Shown: one piece after another, positions 1-8,483 of the stretch
Layout of the letters: every line of letters begins with the position of its first letter
Position numbering within the stretch: position 1 is the first letter of the stretch
NCBI RefSeq assembly: GCF_024714475.1
Contig: NZ_JAMZMI010000001.1
Span: forward strand, 1 to 64,000
Reading direction: 5' to 3'
DNA: 64,000 bases
Origin: Marinoscillum sp. MHG1-6
GTDB taxonomy: Bacteria; Bacteroidota; Bacteroidia; Cytophagales; Cyclobacteriaceae
Made by a program: the position numbers and the translations under genes
The notes under the pieces: model-generated
Told to the model about the DNA's origin: nothing
Database searches by the model: none
What the model saw: only the letters and a program-made list of their open reading frames with translations

Positions 1-127
1 GTATCGAGGCACAGGTCGATGAAGATTCCACTGCACTGGGCGCCGAGATCGCTGCCATCATCGCTAAAGACAATGTGGATTCACTCTACTTCGAGAACCG
101 CATAGAAACCGAGGCCGATGAGGATTC
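1..127 (+). repeat. Direct repeat copy 1 of the stalk gene
   Basis: Bases 1-127 are identical to bases 232-358, as read base by base; the copies diverge at 128/359. The offset of 231 bp is 77 codons, so the repeat keeps the reading frame. It probably continues upstream of the window. Confidence 0.9.
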
Positions 128-1094
128 TACCTTCCTGCATACACTCGTGCTGGATTCAGCCAACGCACTGAGAACCGACATATCGGCTATTCAGTCTAAG
201 GACAACACTGACTCCATCTACTTTGAGACACGTATCGAGGCACAGGTCGATGAAGATTCCACTGCACTGGGCGCCGAGATCGCTGCCATCATCGCTAAAG
301 ACAATGTGGATTCACTCTACTTCGAGAACCGCATAGAAACCGAGGCCGATGAGGATTCCCTTGTCTTTAAAGAAAATATCGACAGCCTGGTAACTCTTTC
401 CGGACAACCGGCTAATACAGGGGACTTCGGAACTACGTTTACCGGTTCTACCATACCGGATAATGCATCGATTACCTCAGCACTCCAAAGTTTGGAGACT
501 GCCGTTGAATCCACAGCCACATTATCTCAGGTACTTGGTTCCGGAAATGATGCAGGAGGAGCAAATATGACCAACCTCAATGACGTAAGTGCTGATAGCC
601 TAGGAGGACGGCTAATTGAAGCGAGCTCATTGGTTAGCAGTGGTGATAGTCTCCATGTAGCTGGTAATGCTGACATTGACGGTGCTGTCAATATTGATGA
701 CAGTCTATCTATAGCTAATAATGCTAATGTTGGTGGGACCTTATCCGTAGGAGGCGCAGTGACAATCACAACAAATACAGAAGTTGCATCATCCGCATCA
801 AGCAATTTAATTACAGTAGGAAGCAGGTCTGTGATCAACATTCAGGATACCGACACCGGATTGAGCACTCCGATCACTTTGAGTAATGGTGTTGCCGATG
901 GACAGATGCTTATTCTCATTCTGATTTCAAGTAACAATTCCGTTACAGGTATGGCTGTTTCATTAGCAGACTCAGGAAATCTAAAAATAGCCGGAAACTG
1001 GACGCCATTGGACACTGAACTAGGTTCAACCATCTCCTTGATGTGGAGCAGTGCCCTTTCATCATGGGTAGAACTAAACAGGTCACTTAACTGA
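1..1094 (+). CDS. Repeat-stalk fibre-like surface protein, 3' part only
   Basis: The frame is open from the first full codon at base 3, so the gene begins upstream of the window. A GTG at 75 is in frame but lies inside a repeat and is unlikely to be the true start. The visible 363 residues open with acidic, probably helical repeats on the pattern DS(I/L)YFExRIExxxDEDS, in alternating units of about 33 and 44 residues. Then follow Asn/Asp/Gly-rich short beta repeats (for example GNADIDGAVNIDDSLSI) and a compact tip ending in SLMWSSALSSWVELNRS, resembling phage tail-fibre tips. No sorting domain is visible at the C-terminus. The stop overlaps the next start (TGATG), so it is translationally coupled to a type-B secreted protein and a PorP/SprF protein. 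A role as exported fibre or adhesin is inference; the family is not recognised with certainty. Confidence 0.75.
   Translation, partial: IEAQVDEDSTALGAEIAAIIAKDNVDSLYFENRIETEADEDSTFLHTLVLDSANALRTDISAIQSKDNTDSIYFETRIEAQVDEDSTALGAEIAAIIAKDNVDSLYFENRIETEADEDSLVFKENIDSLVTLSGQPANTGDFGTTFTGSTIPDNASITSALQSLETAVESTATLSQVLGSGNDAGGANMTNLNDVSADSLGGRLIEASSLVSSGDSLHVAGNADIDGAVNIDDSLSIANNANVGGTLSVGGAVTITTNTEVASSASSNLITVGSRSVINIQDTDTGLSTPITLSNGVADGQMLILILISSNNSVTGMAVSLADSGNLKIAGNWTPLDTELGSTISLMWSSALSSWVELNRSLN
232..358 (+). repeat. Direct repeat copy 2 of the stalk gene
   Basis: Identical over 127 bp to bases 1-127. Between the copies lies a related but diverged segment encoding the 44-residue unit. Identity at synonymous positions points to recent duplication or gene conversion. 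Confidence 0.9.
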
Positions 1095-2386
1095 TGAGGA
1101 TAAGATTGACCATATTGTCCCTTGTTCTTAGCGGATTAAATCTTTCCGCTCAAGAACTCTATATTCCACCCGGAGCAGAACTGATTGCTACAGCAGGTGC
1201 GGGAATCACGGCTACTGGCGAAGTGCTAAACTCAGGAAGGCTCGAAGTGAAGGGAGATGCTGAAATGGTCGCTTTTGGAGATGTTACCAATGATGGTTTT
1301 TTTATCAATGATGGTGAAATTTTGCTCTTCGGAGACTGGACCAGTACGGGAACCTTCAATACCTCACTCGGGAAAATGACCTTTTTAGGAGCTAATGATC
1401 AAACAATCACCAACAATTACCTCCTCATCAATTCTATTGAGGTAAATAAAATCGGAACGGTCACTTTAAGCGGGGACTCTACCAAAGTCACTGAATCTCT
1501 GAATTTTCGAGACGGTATACTAACGACCAGCCTGGGTACTAATTTGATTGTTGATCGTACAGCATCGATTACTCATACCTTCGGTTCGGGCTCCTATTTT
1601 GAAGGTGAGCTTATTGCCCGAGGTACTCGTAACAGGATATTTCCTGTAGGGTCAGGAGGTTTTTATGGAACCATCGAACTTATAGATCTAAAAGGGATCA
1701 ATCCTGAAGTGGGTGTTAGCTTGATTCATCAATCAGTGACCAGTCCTTTGCCAAACACCGATCTGGTAGGAGTTTCCCCTGAAAACGCCTGGAGAGTGGA
1801 TCTTCGAAACGGCTCCCTTGACAGCGCATTGATTCAGATCGATTTTATTGCTGAAGACCTGGAAAATTTTGAAATCGAAAATGATATAAGAAGAAGATAT
1901 GAATCTCCTGTGGTAGTAATTTCCGATTCCATAGGAGGGATCTATTACTCTTTGGGTGTTGATTATTTAGCGAACACAGATTCTGTTACTGAAGGAACGA
2001 TTTCGAGCAGCCGATATGCCCGATTTGGCAGTCCGGGAGCAAAATATTTTGCAGTGGCCCTGGCACCACAGATCAACCCTGCTGGTCAAATCTACTTCCC
2101 AAATGTATTTGCACCATCTGCATCGGACCCTACCAATAAGCGGTACCGTGTATTTGGTGAGAAGATTGCTGAAAGTCCATTTAAACTGGAAATCTATAAT
2201 CGTTTTAGTACGCTGGTTTACAGCACCAACTCATTTGAAGAGGCCACTACCCAGGGCTGGGATGGCAGAAACCTTCAGGGAAAAGAGGAGTATACCGGGG
2301 TTTATTTTATTGTGGCCAAATACGCCTATCAAAGTAATCCTGAGGATGTCAAACTATTTAAAGCACCCATATTGCTGAAACGATGA
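1094..2386 (+). CDS. Secreted beta-rich protein with type-B T9SS (CHU_C) C-terminal domain
   Basis: 430 residues. Residues 1-20 form a signal peptide ending in LNLSAQ. Residues 20-190 are Gly/Thr/Asn-rich strands with recurring patterns such as GDVTNDGFFINDGEILLFGD, typical of beta-solenoid surface proteins. The last about 95 residues match the gliding-motility C-terminal (CHU_C) type: they begin YFPNVFAPSASD, continue with LEIYNRFSTLVY and GWDGRNLQGKEEYTGVYF, and end in a basic LLKR. In this family the domain directs secretion through the type IX system, usually with a partner PorP/SprF protein, and one is encoded directly downstream with a 4-bp overlap (ATGA). The start overlaps the upstream stop. 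A role as a cell-surface protein, perhaps the anchor of the stalk protein, is inference. Confidence 0.85.
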   Translation: MRIRLTILSLVLSGLNLSAQELYIPPGAELIATAGAGITATGEVLNSGRLEVKGDAEMVAFGDVTNDGFFINDGEILLFGDWTSTGTFNTSLGKMTFLGANDQTITNNYLLINSIEVNKIGTVTLSGDSTKVTESLNFRDGILTTSLGTNLIVDRTASITHTFGSGSYFEGELIARGTRNRIFPVGSGGFYGTIELIDLKGINPEVGVSLIHQSVTSPLPNTDLVGVSPENAWRVDLRNGSLDSALIQIDFIAEDLENFEIENDIRRRYESPVVVISDSIGGIYYSLGVDYLANTDSVTEGTISSSRYARFGSPGAKYFAVALAPQINPAGQIYFPNVFAPSASDPTNKRYRVFGEKIAESPFKLEIYNRFSTLVYSTNSFEEATTQGWDGRNLQGKEEYTGVYFIVAKYAYQSNPEDVKLFKAPILLKR

Positions 2387-3429
2387 GATTTAAGCTACTG
2401 ATCATATCGCTTTTATTCTTTCTTCAGGGGCTACAGGTATCCGGGCAGGAGCTGCAATTCTCGCAGTACTTTTCAACTTCATTATATCTCAATCCGGCAT
2501 TTTCGGCAATCTACGTCGAGCCCTCTTTCTTTGTCAACTTCAGAAAATCTCTTGGCAACAACTCTGTGCTCAATGAAACGAACCAGGTATCAGCAACATT
2601 CCCAATTCTGATTAACAAGGTAGACAATTTGCCACAAGCAGGATTTGGAATGATGGCCTATCAAAATCGATCAGGATTTCAGGGCATTTTTGATCTTTCA
2701 GGACTGCTTTTCAACTATGCACACAACATTTCCATTGGAGCTCTAAATGCTGAGGTCATTGCCATAGGTATTCAAACAGGATATGAGTTTTATCGATCCA
2801 ATTATGATCAACTTCAATGGGGCTCTAATTATAACCCGTATTATGGGTTCGATGATCAGCAACCCGTTCCGGTAGATGAGTTTAACACCACCTCTAATCA
2901 TCTGATTGTAAACGCCGGAGCCATGTACTACTACAATCGTGAAAGAAACTTCACCCTGTACAATTACAGTGCATTTTCAGGCTTTTCAGTTACGAACCTC
3001 AATCAACCTTATAAATCGTTTTCCAGACTAGAAAGAAGCAGGGCTCCAATGCTTTACAAGTATCATGGTGGTATCGAATTCAAGAGAAGAAAATTCAATA
3101 TCCTACCCAATATCCTCCTACAGTACCAAAGAAGAAATTATAATTTCGATGGAGGACTTTATGCCTGGTACTCTCTGCGGGAAAATACTTTTGGTACAGG
3201 AAAAGACATCAAAGTCGTAGCAGGAACATGGTACCGATTAAGAGACTCATATATTTTCCTCATTGGGATAAACTATAACGCCTTTAGCATGAAGGTAAGC
3301 TATGACCTAAACAGCACGTTATTCTCAGATGACCAGGTTCGGTATTCAAATAACCACGTGGAGTTATCGATGCAATACACGATTTCTAAAGAAAGGCGAA
3401 TAAGAAAAATATCCAACCCACTTTTCTAG
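2383..3429 (+). CDS. PorP/SprF-family type IX secretion outer membrane protein
   Basis: 348 residues with a signal peptide (ending LQVSGQ), followed at once by the family hallmark FSQYFSTSLYLNPAFSA. The rest is alternating aromatic strands (GFGMMAYQNRSGFQG, AGAMYYYNRERNF, VAGTWYRLRDSY) expected of a 14-strand outer membrane barrel. Proteins of this family accompany cargo carrying type-B C-terminal domains; in Flavobacterium johnsoniae SprF is needed to export SprB. The ATGA overlap with the preceding CHU_C gene fits a dedicated cargo/partner pair. It ends in TAG at 3427-3429, whose CTAG also supplies the stop of the convergent giant gene. Assignment to the family is firm; the particular cargo is inferred from position. 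Confidence 0.93.
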   Translation: MRFKLLIISLLFFLQGLQVSGQELQFSQYFSTSLYLNPAFSAIYVEPSFFVNFRKSLGNNSVLNETNQVSATFPILINKVDNLPQAGFGMMAYQNRSGFQGIFDLSGLLFNYAHNISIGALNAEVIAIGIQTGYEFYRSNYDQLQWGSNYNPYYGFDDQQPVPVDEFNTTSNHLIVNAGAMYYYNRERNFTLYNYSAFSGFSVTNLNQPYKSFSRLERSRAPMLYKYHGGIEFKRRKFNILPNILLQYQRRNYNFDGGLYAWYSLRENTFGTGKDIKVVAGTWYRLRDSYIFLIGINYNAFSMKVSYDLNSTLFSDDQVRYSNNHVELSMQYTISKERRIRKISNPLF

Positions 3430-6400
3430 AAATTCCGAACGTATATTTTGAGCTCCTGGCCAGTTCGAACGGCCTCTCCTTTCATTTCATTCATTTCAAT
3501 GATAAGCTCATATGGGATGTTGAATTTATCCGCAATATTCCGAATAGTCTCGCCTTCTTTCACAACATAAATATTATGAGAATCGGCAACAGATTGCCCT
3601 AGTTCTACCAGCATGTCCAGGTTAGGTCGCATTCCATTCGGGTTCGGTATGCGAAGTGGTTGATAAGCTTTTAAACTATTATCGGTCATGCCATTGATTT
3701 TCAATATGTCACTAATGGCCACTCCGAAATTCCTGGCTATACTAAACAACGTTCCTTTGGGTCGAACTATAAATACTTCTGCCGGCTCATACTCGATTGG
3801 ATTGTTCGACTTAAGGGAAATTTCTATTCTTCGGTTGAATTGGCGACCATAGGCTGTTTTATTCGAAGCGGCAGGATTAGATTTCCCCATGGCTAACCAT
3901 TCCATTTTTTCTGTTGAGACCCCCTGGGCCTTCAACAGACTGATCGCTTGTTCATTTCTTTTATCACTCAACAGTAGGTTGTAATCCTCATTACCCACAT
4001 TGTCAGTGTGTGACCTTAACTGGATGTAGACATCCTGCTTCTTACATATTTCCGCTATTTCACGAAGACTCACATATGCTTCATTTCGAAGGTCAGACGA
4101 ACCAAAGTCAAAGTAGATATTGGTTTTCAGGGTATACATGAAACTACCTTCATCCGTTCCCATTACCTTCAAATCTTTCACAAAGAATGAAGCACTCATT
4201 TTATCGGTTTCCTTTTCACGCCCCGACACCACTTTATACTCACCTCGAGGAAGATCCTCAAAGGCAAAATCTCCATTTGAGCTGGTAGTTACACGAGCAA
4301 TAATTTTACCTGTCTCATTCACGACTTGCAATGGAAAATCTGCCATTGGAGTTCCATCTTCATTTTTGATCAACCGGCCCTTGACAGAAACGTAATTGTA
4401 TTCCGTGTTATTAAATTTTGCCACTCCAAAATTGACCTTGCTGTATGCCAGATCATTTGACTCAACAGCAAGATTTTCACTTAATATCCTTTCGTTAGCA
4501 AACCTGAAGTTTTGGATATTAGCAAGGCTTTTTCGGTCAGCCTCATCTAATTTCATCCTGAAGGCAGCATCAGATGGAGATATTTTAAACTTCCCGGTAG
4601 ATGTTTCAATCAGAGCTCCCCTGGCCACCAGCCGATTCCATTTACTCTTAAGAGTTGGAGCTAGGTTCGAATAGAAGGTAAAGGCCTCATTCAATGCCAG
4701 TTTATCAGCCTCCGCGACTGAAACATCGCCGCTCAGGTGATCGGCCAATAACTTAATGTAAATTCTTTCCTCCTTAGATATATCTTTTAAAAACTGATCA
4801 TCCTTTTGACGAAGAATTGGATCTGTATAGGCTCGGTTGATATACTCCATCGCTAGTATTCGATCAACAGTCAATTGCTGTTCGGCTGTCTTTTCTTCAT
4901 AAAAAAGCAAATCATAGGATGACAAAGTCTGCACTCTCTGCTCCTCTTCAACGATTGGATTAATCTTTTGAGGGGTCTTCTCTTCAGGTCTTGGGGTTTC
5001 CTCAACCGCCACCATACTCGGTGTTTTCGCAGCCATTACTTTCAGATCTTTAACGACGACCGACACACTGGTTTTACCTGCTTCACTTTCCAGTCCCGAT
5101 ACTACCTTGAATTCACCTTTCGGAAGACCTTCAAAAAGGAAAACTCCATTTTTACCAGTAGTTACGCTAGCTAGCATTTTCCCTTCTTCATTAACAACCT
5201 GCAAGGGGAAGTCTGCGATAGGCGCACCACCCTGATTATTGATTAACAGTCCTTTAATGGATACATTATTATATTCAGAATTATTGAACTGTGCCACTTC
5301 ATAGCTCGCCATGCCAGACACCATCTCGTCAGATCCCAGGTGAAGGTCCTCAGCCAAAAAACTTTCATTTGCAAACCTAAATTCCTGAATACTCGCTAGA
5401 CTCTCACGCTCCTCCTCACCCAGCCTCATCCTGAAAGCAGCATCGGAAGGAGATATTTTGTATTTCCCTACCGACGTTTCAACAAGAGCCCCTCTTGCTA
5501 CCAGTCTATTCCATTTGGTCTTAAGGGTAGGGGAAAGGCTTGAGTAGTAAGTGTAAGCCTCATTCAATGCCAACTCATCTCCCTCAACCTGAGATAAGTC
5601 CCCTCTAAGATGATCCGATAGCAATTTGATATATTTCCTTTCTTCCTTAGAAGCATCTTTTAAAAACTGATCATCCTCCTGACGAATGGATGGGTTCGAA
5701 TAAGCTCGATTCATGTACTCCATTGCCACAATGCGGTCAACTGTCAATTGTTGATCAACTGACATCTCTTCATAAAAACTCAAAGCATTAGTCGGAAGAG
5801 TTGGGCCTACCGCCTGTGCCTCAGGCTCCATTTTTTGCGAAGCATTTTGTTCATTCTGTCGGGACTCAGCACCATTGGCACTCATCAGGCCGGTGGAGTT
5901 TTTTCCGGAATTTGAGGTGCCACCATAGCCCGAATTTTTATTTTGCTCATTATTTTGAGTGAGTCCGGGTGTCTGATTAGATGGAGCCTCGACAGTATTT
6001 GCAGCAACTAATGTTTGAGGAACCAATAGCGGCTTGACGTATACAGGATCAGATGATATCCAGCTTTTTGCAGAAACTGTTAGAAAACGTTCAATTCTTT
6101 CCTTGTCACGAGTCAACTCAATCGTGCTCGTCTGCTTATCCATAAATGTACCAATGCGCTCAGGCACGATGCCCTGGGCCATCAATTTCGCTTCTTCGGT
6201 CAGATTAGACTCGGCATAGTAGAGATCCCCTTTTATCGTATTTTCTATAATCTTCGCCAAAACACGATTTAAAGTTCTTTGCTGAGTCTGGTTCATCAGG
6301 CTATATACATTGAGCACCTTAGGGTCCAATTCTTCAGAGATCGTTTCCAAATCGGCTACAATAAAAGCATTTGCTATCTCTCTTACCGCACTGATTTGCT

Positions 6401-8483
6401 CACTGGTTAGATTTTGGTAAAAAATCCGATCATCTTCCTGAAGTTTGTATTTATTGTCCTCAGACATGACCATCACCCTTTCTTTAACTGACTGATAAAC
6501 CTCCAACTTCTTCTCAGGTGTGAGATTTCGTAAATAATACATCTGAGTAGGTGAAATGGTTAGCCGATCAAGAATCGTTTTATCCTCAAAATACTTGTAG
6601 GCTATCTGATCAACCTGGGCTCTATCTGCCTTGGGGAGGGCCTGATACGTAGTTGGTTCATATTCATAGGTATTGGCCTGTTTTACTCTTGTGGCAATGA
6701 GGCGATCAACACGCTCCTTCTCTTCTCGTTCCAAAGAACTATAAAATCGCTCTTCTCCGACGCTCGTATTTCCGATACTTAATGAGAGTCCATTTTCTTC
6801 AATATAGGTTAGTATCAGCCGATCCAAATGTCCTTTATCCGAACTGGAGAGGTCCTGATAGAACATCTCATCCTCAACTCTGAAAGCCTGTAGATCATTT
6901 TCATTGAGTTGACGGATGCGTGCGAAAATAATACGGTTGATCCGCTCCTTATCATCAAGGCTTAACCCCCGATAAACTTTTGCCAGATCACTTGTTAATG
7001 CAAGTTCAACGTCCACAATCCTGGCCGCCATGAACATTGAAATTATCTCATTGATGGTCGCTACTTCATCATAATCGAAATCAAAATCATCGGAGAAAAC
7101 CGAGTTTCTACCTGCTACCGACTGGTCAAGGGAAATCTCGGTGATAATTTCTTCCTCATTTTCAATATCAAATTCGTAAATATCCAGCTTCCCTTTGCCA
7201 CCTTCTCTATTGGAGGACAAATACCCTTTATTCTTACCCATTGTGATGAACACCTCATCCTTATTCGAGTTAAAAGGGGAGCCGGGATTGAAGATTTCAG
7301 GATCAAAAAATGAGTTCCCCTTTGCCATGTAAATATCAAACCCACCATACCCTCTGTGACCATCCGACGAAAAGAATAATGCCTTTTGTTCAGGATCAAA
7401 GAACGGAGCTACCTCAATAAAAGGAGTATTAAGTTGTGACCCCAGATTAATAGGTTGACTCCAGTTTTCACCACCCGCATTCAGTGACATCCAGATGTCA
7501 TAATTGCCTTCACCACCCGGTCTGTTGGAGGCAAAGAAAAGCGTATCACCCCCTGGAGTAATATTGGGGTGCCTTGAATCATAGCCATACAAATTAACCG
7601 CCTCACCCAACGCCACTGGGGTAGACCATTGACCATCTCTTAAGACCGAAACATATATGTGGCAGAAGTCGCCAAGCTCTTCATTACAATTTGTATAGTA
7701 GAATTTTGTTCCATCTCTGTTAAAAGACCCGGAACCGTCCCCCCACTTGGTATTGATCATCTTTTCCAATCGGCTATCATCGACATATTTCTGCCATTGT
7801 CCACCTTCGTTTTTAAACAGAAAAATATCTGCGAATGACTCTCCAAAACGATAGTCAATTAAATTCCCCTTACCACTGGTACGAGAAGATGTCAAACACA
7901 TATATTGCTCATTGCCATAGCTGAATGCAGCAAAATCCATATATTCGGTGTTAACATCACTACACAAGCGAAACCCGTGATCCGGCTTCGGATTGGTGAG
8001 ATCATTTAAGGCCAGGAGACAGCCCTCCTTCTCAATTTTTGCCTGGTTGTAATAAACCCGGTATTCATTGCTCTCGTGCTGAAATTCATTACGAAGATTA
8101 TCTATAAACTCTTCATACTCCTGCAAAGCCATATTGAATTCACCGGCTTGCTTGAGCATTTGGGCATAGTAGTATTTAGCCAGAGGAAACCTTCGGTCCT
8201 TTGATTTTGCCACACGCTCGTAATAATGAGTAGCACTTTCATAATCAAAGGTGAGGCGGTAACATTCTCCCATCTGAAACAGTGCTCCTAAATGAGTGGG
8301 CTCCTGATCCAGTACTTCTTTATAAAACCGCATCGCCTTTATATACTGTTGCATCTCGAAGAGCTTGCCCCCTTCACGAAATACTAAAGACCGGTTTAAA
8401 TCTTGTGCTAATGAAACCTGCACGAGCAGGGCTAATATTGTCAGAGTAAAAAATTTCTTTGATAGACCCATAAACTTATCCAT
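3426..8483 (-). CDS. PorE-like giant periplasmic protein: TPR, PD40 propeller, helical repeats, OmpA, LysM
   Basis: 1685 residues. Signal peptide 1-27 (ends VSLAQ). TPR-like helices about 33-137. A PD40/WD40-like propeller about 183-440 with repeated SNRPGGEGNYDIW-type motifs. Fifteen copies of a roughly 38-residue helical motif, FYxxLSxxxKxxxDRLI, between about 504 and 1310. Two Cna/carboxypeptidase-regulatory-like beta domains near 1072-1140 and 1363-1431. An OmpA peptidoglycan-binding domain about 1452-1558 (TNIYFDFGSSDL, LRSHTDN, NRRIEI), then two LysM domains about 1567-1615 and 1637-1684. The order TPR, propeller, regulatory domain, OmpA is that of PorE of the type IX system, but PorE is far shorter and lacks LysM. 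It converges with a PorP/SprF gene and overlaps the upstream CHAT gene by 8 bp. Anchoring to peptidoglycan is well supported; the secretion role is inference. Confidence 0.85.
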   Translation of the reverse strand: MDKFMGLSKKFFTLTILALLVQVSLAQDLNRSLVFREGGKLFEMQQYIKAMRFYKEVLDQEPTHLGALFQMGECYRLTFDYESATHYYERVAKSKDRRFPLAKYYYAQMLKQAGEFNMALQEYEEFIDNLRNEFQHESNEYRVYYNQAKIEKEGCLLALNDLTNPKPDHGFRLCSDVNTEYMDFAAFSYGNEQYMCLTSSRTSGKGNLIDYRFGESFADIFLFKNEGGQWQKYVDDSRLEKMINTKWGDGSGSFNRDGTKFYYTNCNEELGDFCHIYVSVLRDGQWSTPVALGEAVNLYGYDSRHPNITPGGDTLFFASNRPGGEGNYDIWMSLNAGGENWSQPINLGSQLNTPFIEVAPFFDPEQKALFFSSDGHRGYGGFDIYMAKGNSFFDPEIFNPGSPFNSNKDEVFITMGKNKGYLSSNREGGKGKLDIYEFDIENEEEIITEISLDQSVAGRNSVFSDDFDFDYDEVATINEIISMFMAARIVDVELALTSDLAKVYRGLSLDDKERINRIIFARIRQLNENDLQAFRVEDEMFYQDLSSSDKGHLDRLILTYIEENGLSLSIGNTSVGEERFYSSLEREEKERVDRLIATRVKQANTYEYEPTTYQALPKADRAQVDQIAYKYFEDKTILDRLTISPTQMYYLRNLTPEKKLEVYQSVKERVMVMSEDNKYKLQEDDRIFYQNLTSEQISAVREIANAFIVADLETISEELDPKVLNVYSLMNQTQQRTLNRVLAKIIENTIKGDLYYAESNLTEEAKLMAQGIVPERIGTFMDKQTSTIELTRDKERIERFLTVSAKSWISSDPVYVKPLLVPQTLVAANTVEAPSNQTPGLTQNNEQNKNSGYGGTSNSGKNSTGLMSANGAESRQNEQNASQKMEPEAQAVGPTLPTNALSFYEEMSVDQQLTVDRIVAMEYMNRAYSNPSIRQEDDQFLKDASKEERKYIKLLSDHLRGDLSQVEGDELALNEAYTYYSSLSPTLKTKWNRLVARGALVETSVGKYKISPSDAAFRMRLGEEERESLASIQEFRFANESFLAEDLHLGSDEMVSGMASYEVAQFNNSEYNNVSIKGLLINNQGGAPIADFPLQVVNEEGKMLASVTTGKNGVFLFEGLPKGEFKVVSGLESEAGKTSVSVVVKDLKVMAAKTPSMVAVEETPRPEEKTPQKINPIVEEEQRVQTLSSYDLLFYEEKTAEQQLTVDRILAMEYINRAYTDPILRQKDDQFLKDISKEERIYIKLLADHLSGDVSVAEADKLALNEAFTFYSNLAPTLKSKWNRLVARGALIETSTGKFKISPSDAAFRMKLDEADRKSLANIQNFRFANERILSENLAVESNDLAYSKVNFGVAKFNNTEYNYVSVKGRLIKNEDGTPMADFPLQVVNETGKIIARVTTSSNGDFAFEDLPRGEYKVVSGREKETDKMSASFFVKDLKVMGTDEGSFMYTLKTNIYFDFGSSDLRNEAYVSLREIAEICKKQDVYIQLRSHTDNVGNEDYNLLLSDKRNEQAISLLKAQGVSTEKMEWLAMGKSNPAASNKTAYGRQFNRRIEISLKSNNPIEYEPAEVFIVRPKGTLFSIARNFGVAISDILKINGMTDNSLKAYQPLRIPNPNGMRPNLDMLVELGQSVADSHNIYVVKEGETIRNIADKFNIPYELIIEMNEMKGEAVRTGQELKIYVRNF
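4161..4912 (-). repeat. Internal tandem duplication of the PorE-like gene, copy 2
   Basis: Encodes about residues 1191-1441. It aligns along its length with 5034-5785 at a constant offset of 873 bp (291 codons). Each copy holds four helical motifs followed by one regulatory-like beta domain. DNA similarity is high in the middle but not perfect, so the duplication is older than the stalk-gene repeat. Borders are approximate. Confidence 0.8.
5034..5785 (-). repeat. Internal tandem duplication of the PorE-like gene, copy 1
   Basis: Encodes about residues 900-1150, paralogous to 4161-4912. Shared landmarks are QQLTVDRI, KWNRLVARGAL, KISPSDAAFRM and ADFPLQVVNE. A linker rich in Pro/Glu/Thr separates the copies. 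Confidence 0.8.

Noticed and set aside
2016-2378. 120-codon plus-strand frame inside the CHU_C gene
   Set aside because: Wholly inside a well-supported gene in another frame; composition is that of an out-of-frame shadow.
7115-7399. 94-codon minus-strand frame within the giant gene
   Set aside because: Lies over the PD40 region in another frame; no independent support.
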